NCBI GenBank assembly: GCA_963662675.2
Contig: CAXXHP010000004.1
Location: 930,001-994,000 of the forward strand
Source: G963662675 sp963662675
GTDB taxonomy: Bacteria > Bacteroidota > Bacteroidia > Bacteroidales > Prolixibacteraceae
Direction of reading: 5' to 3'
DNA length: 64,000 bases
Part shown: one piece after another, positions 60,346 through 64,000 of the stretch
Layout: every line of letters starts with the position of its first letter
Numbering within the stretch: the stretch's first letter is position 1
Notes under the pieces: model-generated
Databases searched by the model: none
What the model was told of the DNA's origin: nothing
Seen by the model: the letters and a program-made list of their open reading frames with translations, nothing else
Translations under genes and position numbers: made by a program

Positions 60346-62295
60346 TTAGTTATAAAATGCTGATAATTGCTTCTTTACTTCGTTGTTAAGAAATGCTGCA
60401 AACTCGTCTTTGGACATCACTCCTTGGTCTCCATCTCCTTGTTTCCTTACTGAAACCTGACCTGTTTCTGCTTCTTTCTCCCCAACTATCAATAAATACG
60501 GGATACGTTTAAGTTCGTTATCCCGGATTTTACGACCTATCTTCTCATTACGATCGTCAATTAAGCTGCGAATATCGCAATTATTTAGAAAATCTGAAAC
60601 ATTTTGAGCATATTCATTGTATTTTTCACTGATCGGTAAAATCACAACTTGTTCAGGAGTTAACCAAAGTGGGAATTTCCCAGCAGTATGCTCAATTAAC
60701 ACAGCAACAAATCGCTCCATAGATCCAAATGGGGCACGGTGAATCATTATCGGACGATGACGCTTATCATCAGCTCCAATGAATTCAAGATCAAATCTAT
60801 CAGGAAGGTTATAATCAACTTGAATTGTTCCAAGCTGCCAACTTCTACCCAAGGCATCTTTAATCATAAAATCAAGTTTTGGCCCATAAAACGCAGCCTC
60901 ACCAAGTTCAGTCACCGTATTCAGACCTTTTTCCTGAACAGCCTCTATGATAGCCTGCTCTGCCTTATCCCAATTTTCTGGTGAACCGATATATTTCTCT
61001 GGCTTCTCCGGATCGCGCAATGAGATTTGAGCTGTATAGTTTTCAAAATCCAATGCTTTAAAGATGATAAAAATGATGTCAATTACTTTTTTAAATTCAT
61101 CCTTAAGCTGGTCCGGACGACAAAAAATATGTGCATCATCTTGGGTGAAGCTGCGCACACGCGTTAACCCATGTAGCTCACCACTTTGCTCGTAACGATA
61201 TACAGTGCCAAACTCAGCCATACGCACAGGTAAATCCTTATATGAGCGAGGTTTGAATTTATAAAGTTCACAATGATGTGGGCAGTTCATTGGTTTTAAC
61301 ATGTACTCTTCACCCTCTGCCGGAGTTTTTATTGGTTGAAATGAATCCTCTCCATATTTCTGAAAATGTCCTGATGTTTTATACAGTTCAACATTGCCAA
61401 TATGAGGGGTAATCACCTGTTCATATCCAAATTTATTTTGCACTTTGCGTAAAAAATCTTCCAGTTGTTGGCGAAGCATTGCTCCTTTTGGCAACCACAA
61501 AGGTAGCCCTTGCCCCACTGCTTGAGAGAAAGTAAACAATTCCATTTCTTTCCCAATCTTACGGTGGTCACGTTTTTTGGCTTCTTCCATCATGACCAGA
61601 TATTCTTCCAAAAACTTTTGTTTTGGAAAAGTAACTCCGTAAACGCGAGTCAGCATTTTATTTTTCTCATCGCCACGCCAGTAAGCTCCGGCAATTGATG
61701 TAAGCTTTATTGCTTTAATGTATGATGTATTGGGCAAGTGAGGTCCTCTGCATAAATCAGTAAAGTTTCCCTGATTATAAAGGGTAATTGTCCCATCTTC
61801 CAATTCGCGTATCAATTCGAGTTTCAGCTCGTCACTTTTCTCGGTGAACATAGCCATTGCATCAGCTTTAGAAACATCACTCCTCTGAATTTCACTTTTT
61901 GTACGCGCCAGTTCAATGATTTTCTTTTCAATATCAGCCAGATCTTTCTCTGTCAGTTGCTTCCCTTCGGGGAGGTCAACATCATAATAAAACCCTGTAT
62001 CGACAGTTGGTCCAATACCAAATTTAGTTCCAGGATAAAAGAATTCAATAGCCTCAGCCATCAGGTGAGCAGAGGAATGCCAAAACGTCTCTTTTCCTTC
62101 ACGGTCGTCCCACGTGAAAAGCTTGATATTGGCATCTGTTGTTATAGGCCTGTTTAAGTCCCATACTTCACCATTTACTGAAATTGCCATAACCTCTTTT
62201 GCCAAACGGCTACTGATCGATTTAGCAATATTGAGACCGGTTGTTCCGCTCTCAATTTCCCGTACACTATTGTCTGGTAATGTAATTTTAATCAT
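60346..62295 (-). CDS. thrS: Threonyl-tRNA synthetase
   Basis: This 649-aa class II synthetase has a TGS domain (1-60) and an editing domain with HSSAH (73-77). The catalytic core has motif 2 (RMAEFGTVYRYEQSGELHGLTRVR), zinc ligands in MNCPHHCELY and motif 3 (HRAPFGSMERFVAVLIEH). The C-terminal anticodon-binding domain spans about 545-649. It is first in the operon with infC, rpmI and rplT. A TATCTTTG promoter element lies 32 nt upstream. Confidence 0.98.
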   Translation of the reverse strand: MIKITLPDNSVREIESGTTGLNIAKSISSRLAKEVMAISVNGEVWDLNRPITTDANIKLFTWDDREGKETFWHSSAHLMAEAIEFFYPGTKFGIGPTVDTGFYYDVDLPEGKQLTEKDLADIEKKIIELARTKSEIQRSDVSKADAMAMFTEKSDELKLELIRELEDGTITLYNQGNFTDLCRGPHLPNTSYIKAIKLTSIAGAYWRGDEKNKMLTRVYGVTFPKQKFLEEYLVMMEEAKKRDHRKIGKEMELFTFSQAVGQGLPLWLPKGAMLRQQLEDFLRKVQNKFGYEQVITPHIGNVELYKTSGHFQKYGEDSFQPIKTPAEGEEYMLKPMNCPHHCELYKFKPRSYKDLPVRMAEFGTVYRYEQSGELHGLTRVRSFTQDDAHIFCRPDQLKDEFKKVIDIIFIIFKALDFENYTAQISLRDPEKPEKYIGSPENWDKAEQAIIEAVQEKGLNTVTELGEAAFYGPKLDFMIKDALGRSWQLGTIQVDYNLPDRFDLEFIGADDKRHRPIMIHRAPFGSMERFVAVLIEHTAGKFPLWLTPEQVVILPISEKYNEYAQNVSDFLNNCDIRSLIDDRNEKIGRKIRDNELKRIPYLLIVGEKEAETGQVSVRKQGDGDQGVMSKDEFAAFLNNEVKKQLSAFYN

Positions 62296-62327
62296 TAGTC
62301 TAATATTGTGAATCTAATTTCAGGCTG

Positions 62328-62335
62328 CAAAGATA
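62328..62335 (-). promoter_or_regulatory. Promoter -7 element of thrS operon
   Basis: The minus strand reads TATCTTTG, 32 nt upstream of the thrS ATG, leaving a short leader of about 26 nt. A leader this short leaves no room for a T-box or a long L20-binding region before thrS. Confidence 0.55.
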
Positions 62336-62393
62336 ATTATTATTAACGGACAGCGATTAAATACAATCGTTTTTCTTCTATTTATAAAATAGA

Positions 62394-62416
62394 AAAGGCG
62401 CCAATTAAGCGCCTTT
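62394..62416 (-). terminator. Terminator after the DUF6588 gene
   Basis: The 8-bp stem AAAGGCGC/GCGCCTTT has a 7-nt loop and is followed by TTCTATTTT on the minus strand. Confidence 0.8.
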
Positions 62417-62436
62417 ATAGTAGTTAATAATTTTGT

Positions 62437-63498
62437 TTATCTGAAACCTAAACTCAAGCCTGCATTATAAGACGTATATTTGGCCTTGCTTACAGATCCA
62501 TAAAAACTAAAAAAAGCAAGTTTCAACCGAATCCCGGCGTCTACGCTTACAGTTGAAGATTCGAAACTAATGGCTATTGGATCAACCTCATCAACAACGA
62601 CAACATCTGTTCCGGCAAGCGTTACAAAAGGATAACGCCCTTTCAAATCTACATTAAGGTTACTATTGTTTTGCGAAATGCTACCAAAAACGGTCAGAAT
62701 ACTAACTTTTTTAGATAGCACCAACCCGTACTTAAAAGTTTTCGTTTTCACATCTAGCAATTGATTATCATCCGGCGTATATTCTAATGTTCCGGGTGCT
62801 ATGCCATAATTTTCAAGGTTAAACGTAACTCCTTTATTGGCATAAATATTCGAATATCCGACAAACAAAGAAGCATCAAAAGGAAGATGCTTTAAAAATG
62901 GGATCCACTCTTTAAAATTGTGCTTTACCCCTATTCCTATGAGTCCAACCTTTGCTTCATTCTCACCGGAAACTATTTTTTGTTCCGGAACATAGCGTCC
63001 AATCAAATCTGTATTTGCTCCAACTCCAACAGACAACTGAACCATAGGTACCGGAACAACATCAAGCCCGGCTCCAGCAGGTGAAGTAAATGATGCCTGA
63101 TAGGTAGATGCATCACTCGGATTGGAATAGAAATCGAGTAAAGGGCCTGCTTCATTTTCACCTGCCGCAGTTGGAGCAATACTGCTGTACCCATCTGCAA
63201 CTAAAGTATTCTCCAAATTGAGAGAATTTATATCGAACGTCTTGTCCGCTTCCGGGATTTTCACTGCACTTACACTGAAAGCAAGGTCAAAACCCAAAAA
63301 CTTATGAGTTTCTGCGGTATTATACCACGAACTATTCAAACCTTCTCCTAATGCAACAGAGTATGGATCCAGATACGCCTGAAATAATTTACTTGCATCA
63401 TCTTTGCCGTACTTTAAAAAATTAACGACTTCTGACTGAGCTGAACTAAACTTCAGAAAAAACAAAGAAACTATTATCAGCAGTAATACTTTTTTCAT
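62437..63498 (-). CDS. DUF6588-family outer-membrane protein
   Basis: This 353-aa protein has a signal peptide (1-20) and amphipathic strands throughout, ending SKAKYTSYNAGLSLGFR, like a small outer-membrane barrel. The early FLKYGKDDASKLFQAYLDPY (27-46) and YSVALGEGLNSSWYNTAETH segments fit the DUF6588 family. Function unknown. It is monocistronic with a -7 element at 63532-63539. Confidence 0.8.
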   Translation of the reverse strand: MKKVLLLIIVSLFFLKFSSAQSEVVNFLKYGKDDASKLFQAYLDPYSVALGEGLNSSWYNTAETHKFLGFDLAFSVSAVKIPEADKTFDINSLNLENTLVADGYSSIAPTAAGENEAGPLLDFYSNPSDASTYQASFTSPAGAGLDVVPVPMVQLSVGVGANTDLIGRYVPEQKIVSGENEAKVGLIGIGVKHNFKEWIPFLKHLPFDASLFVGYSNIYANKGVTFNLENYGIAPGTLEYTPDDNQLLDVKTKTFKYGLVLSKKVSILTVFGSISQNNSNLNVDLKGRYPFVTLAGTDVVVVDEVDPIAISFESSTVSVDAGIRLKLAFFSFYGSVSKAKYTSYNAGLSLGFR

Positions 63499-63531
63499 AA
63501 TAAACTGTTTATCTTGTATTTAATTAACATT

Positions 63532-63539
63532 CAAAGATA
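63532..63539 (-). promoter_or_regulatory. Promoter -7 element of the DUF6588 gene
   Basis: The minus strand reads TATCTTTG, 33 nt upstream of the ATG at 63498. No clear -33 box. Confidence 0.5.
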
Positions 63540-63685
63540 CTTCAAAAAAATAAATCTAAGGTTTCAACGACAAATATTGCATTTATACGTTGAATAAATA
63601 ATCTATTTTATAATTATACTTGCATTTGCCTTTTATACTTAAAGCAAATTCTAAAAGTTTTGGTTACTCAAAAATATTGATCATT

Positions 63686-64000
63686 ATGCACAACTTCATC
63701 CTTTTATTTATTCTTTCTTTTGCAATTGGTTACCCCATTAGTGCACAAGAAAAAATCACTTTGCAAGATATTCAAGTCGATAGGATCTTTGTTCCCGAAA
63801 CAATTGTCGGACTCAGATCAACTAGTGACGGACTATACTACACCGCACTAGAGAAAAACACTCAAATTGTAAAATATAGTTATAAAACAGGAGAGAAAGC
63901 CTCTGTTGTTTTCGAACTTTCTCAAGTTCAAAATGCTCCGATAGAAAGCTTTTCATCCTACATTTTTAGTGATGACGAAACAAAAATACTGCTTATAACT
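63686..64000 (+). CDS. S9-family dipeptidyl peptidase 4-like protein, N-terminus only
   Basis: The first 105 residues of a longer protein are visible; the frame is open at the window end. A signal peptide (1-20, ending PISAQ) is followed by KITLQDIQVDRIFVPETIVG, LRSTSDGLYYTALEK and QIVKYSYKTGEK. These are the beginning of the DPP IV beta-propeller as seen in Bacteroidota S9 peptidases, with FSDDETKILLIT at the edge. The catalytic domain is outside the window. It is divergent from the DUF6588 gene. Confidence 0.85.
   Translation, partial: MHNFILLFILSFAIGYPISAQEKITLQDIQVDRIFVPETIVGLRSTSDGLYYTALEKNTQIVKYSYKTGEKASVVFELSQVQNAPIESFSSYIFSDDETKILLIT

Noticed and set aside
1..64000. CRISPR arrays, prophage, integrase or toxin-antitoxin modules
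   Set aside because: I saw no regularly spaced direct repeats, phage structural genes, or typical antitoxin/toxin pairs anywhere in the window.

Overview
The window comes from a member of the Bacteroidota, most likely class Bacteroidia. The evidence is SusC/SusD pairs, FecR/ECF sigma cassettes with STN-type TonB-dependent transducers, a FeoA-FeoB fusion, DUF2807, DUF4301, DUF5606 and DUF6588 families, and promoters of the Bacteroidota form TTTG - about 20 nt - TAnnTTTG. Genus cannot be fixed by reading alone; Prolixibacteraceae or Marinilabiliales-like lineages would fit.

Layout. 1-3590: ferrous iron transporter feoB (C-terminus off the window), a HEAT-like protein, a thiamine-binding MTH1187-type protein and tRNA-Arg(ACG). 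4034-27739 (all minus strand): a 24 kb polysaccharide utilisation locus. Its regulators are an ECF sigma factor and a FecR anti-sigma, its uptake pair is SusC/SusD, and its enzyme complement is five nucleoside-hydrolase-like DUF1593/Sde182 proteins, five CE1-type serine esterases and a single GH3 beta-xylosidase/glucosidase. DUF1593 and esterase genes alternate, and one pair is a recent tandem duplication. No endo-acting glycanase is present. 28139-35797 (plus strand): a DUF2490 protein, a Cthe_2159-like beta-helix carbohydrate-binding lipoprotein, an unknown lipoprotein, then a second sigma/FecR/TonB-transducer cassette with 4-nt overlaps.

35900-43650: methyltransferase, DapB-like protein, LysE exporter, RNase P RNA, TIGR01212 radical SAM protein, and a DUF4301-TPR-phosphosulfolactate synthase (ComA) cluster. 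43687-51552: small membrane proteins followed by a compact haem operon hemA-C-D-B-L-E and a DUF5606 protein. 51571-52355: an internally deleted IS256-type element with both ends intact. 52378-57416: TPR protein, DUF2807 protein, a membrane protein, an iron alcohol dehydrogenase and a C1 peptidase. 57629-59021: an apparently intact IS3-family element with a 3-bp target duplication. 59095-62295: thrS-infC-rpmI-rplT, in which infC starts with an AUC codon behind a strong Shine-Dalgarno sequence. 62437-64000: DUF6588 protein and the start of a divergent DPP4-like S9 peptidase.

How it works together. The 4-28 kb locus is the most unusual part. It looks like a surface-sensing glycan system in which SusC, through its STN domain, signals to FecR and the sigma factor. 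Serine esterases would strip acyl groups, GH3 would trim the backbone, and a family of secreted nucleoside-hydrolase-fold proteins of unsettled chemistry has been amplified in step with the esterases. The adjacent plus-strand cluster has its own transducer and a beta-helix binding lipoprotein and may sense a related polymer.
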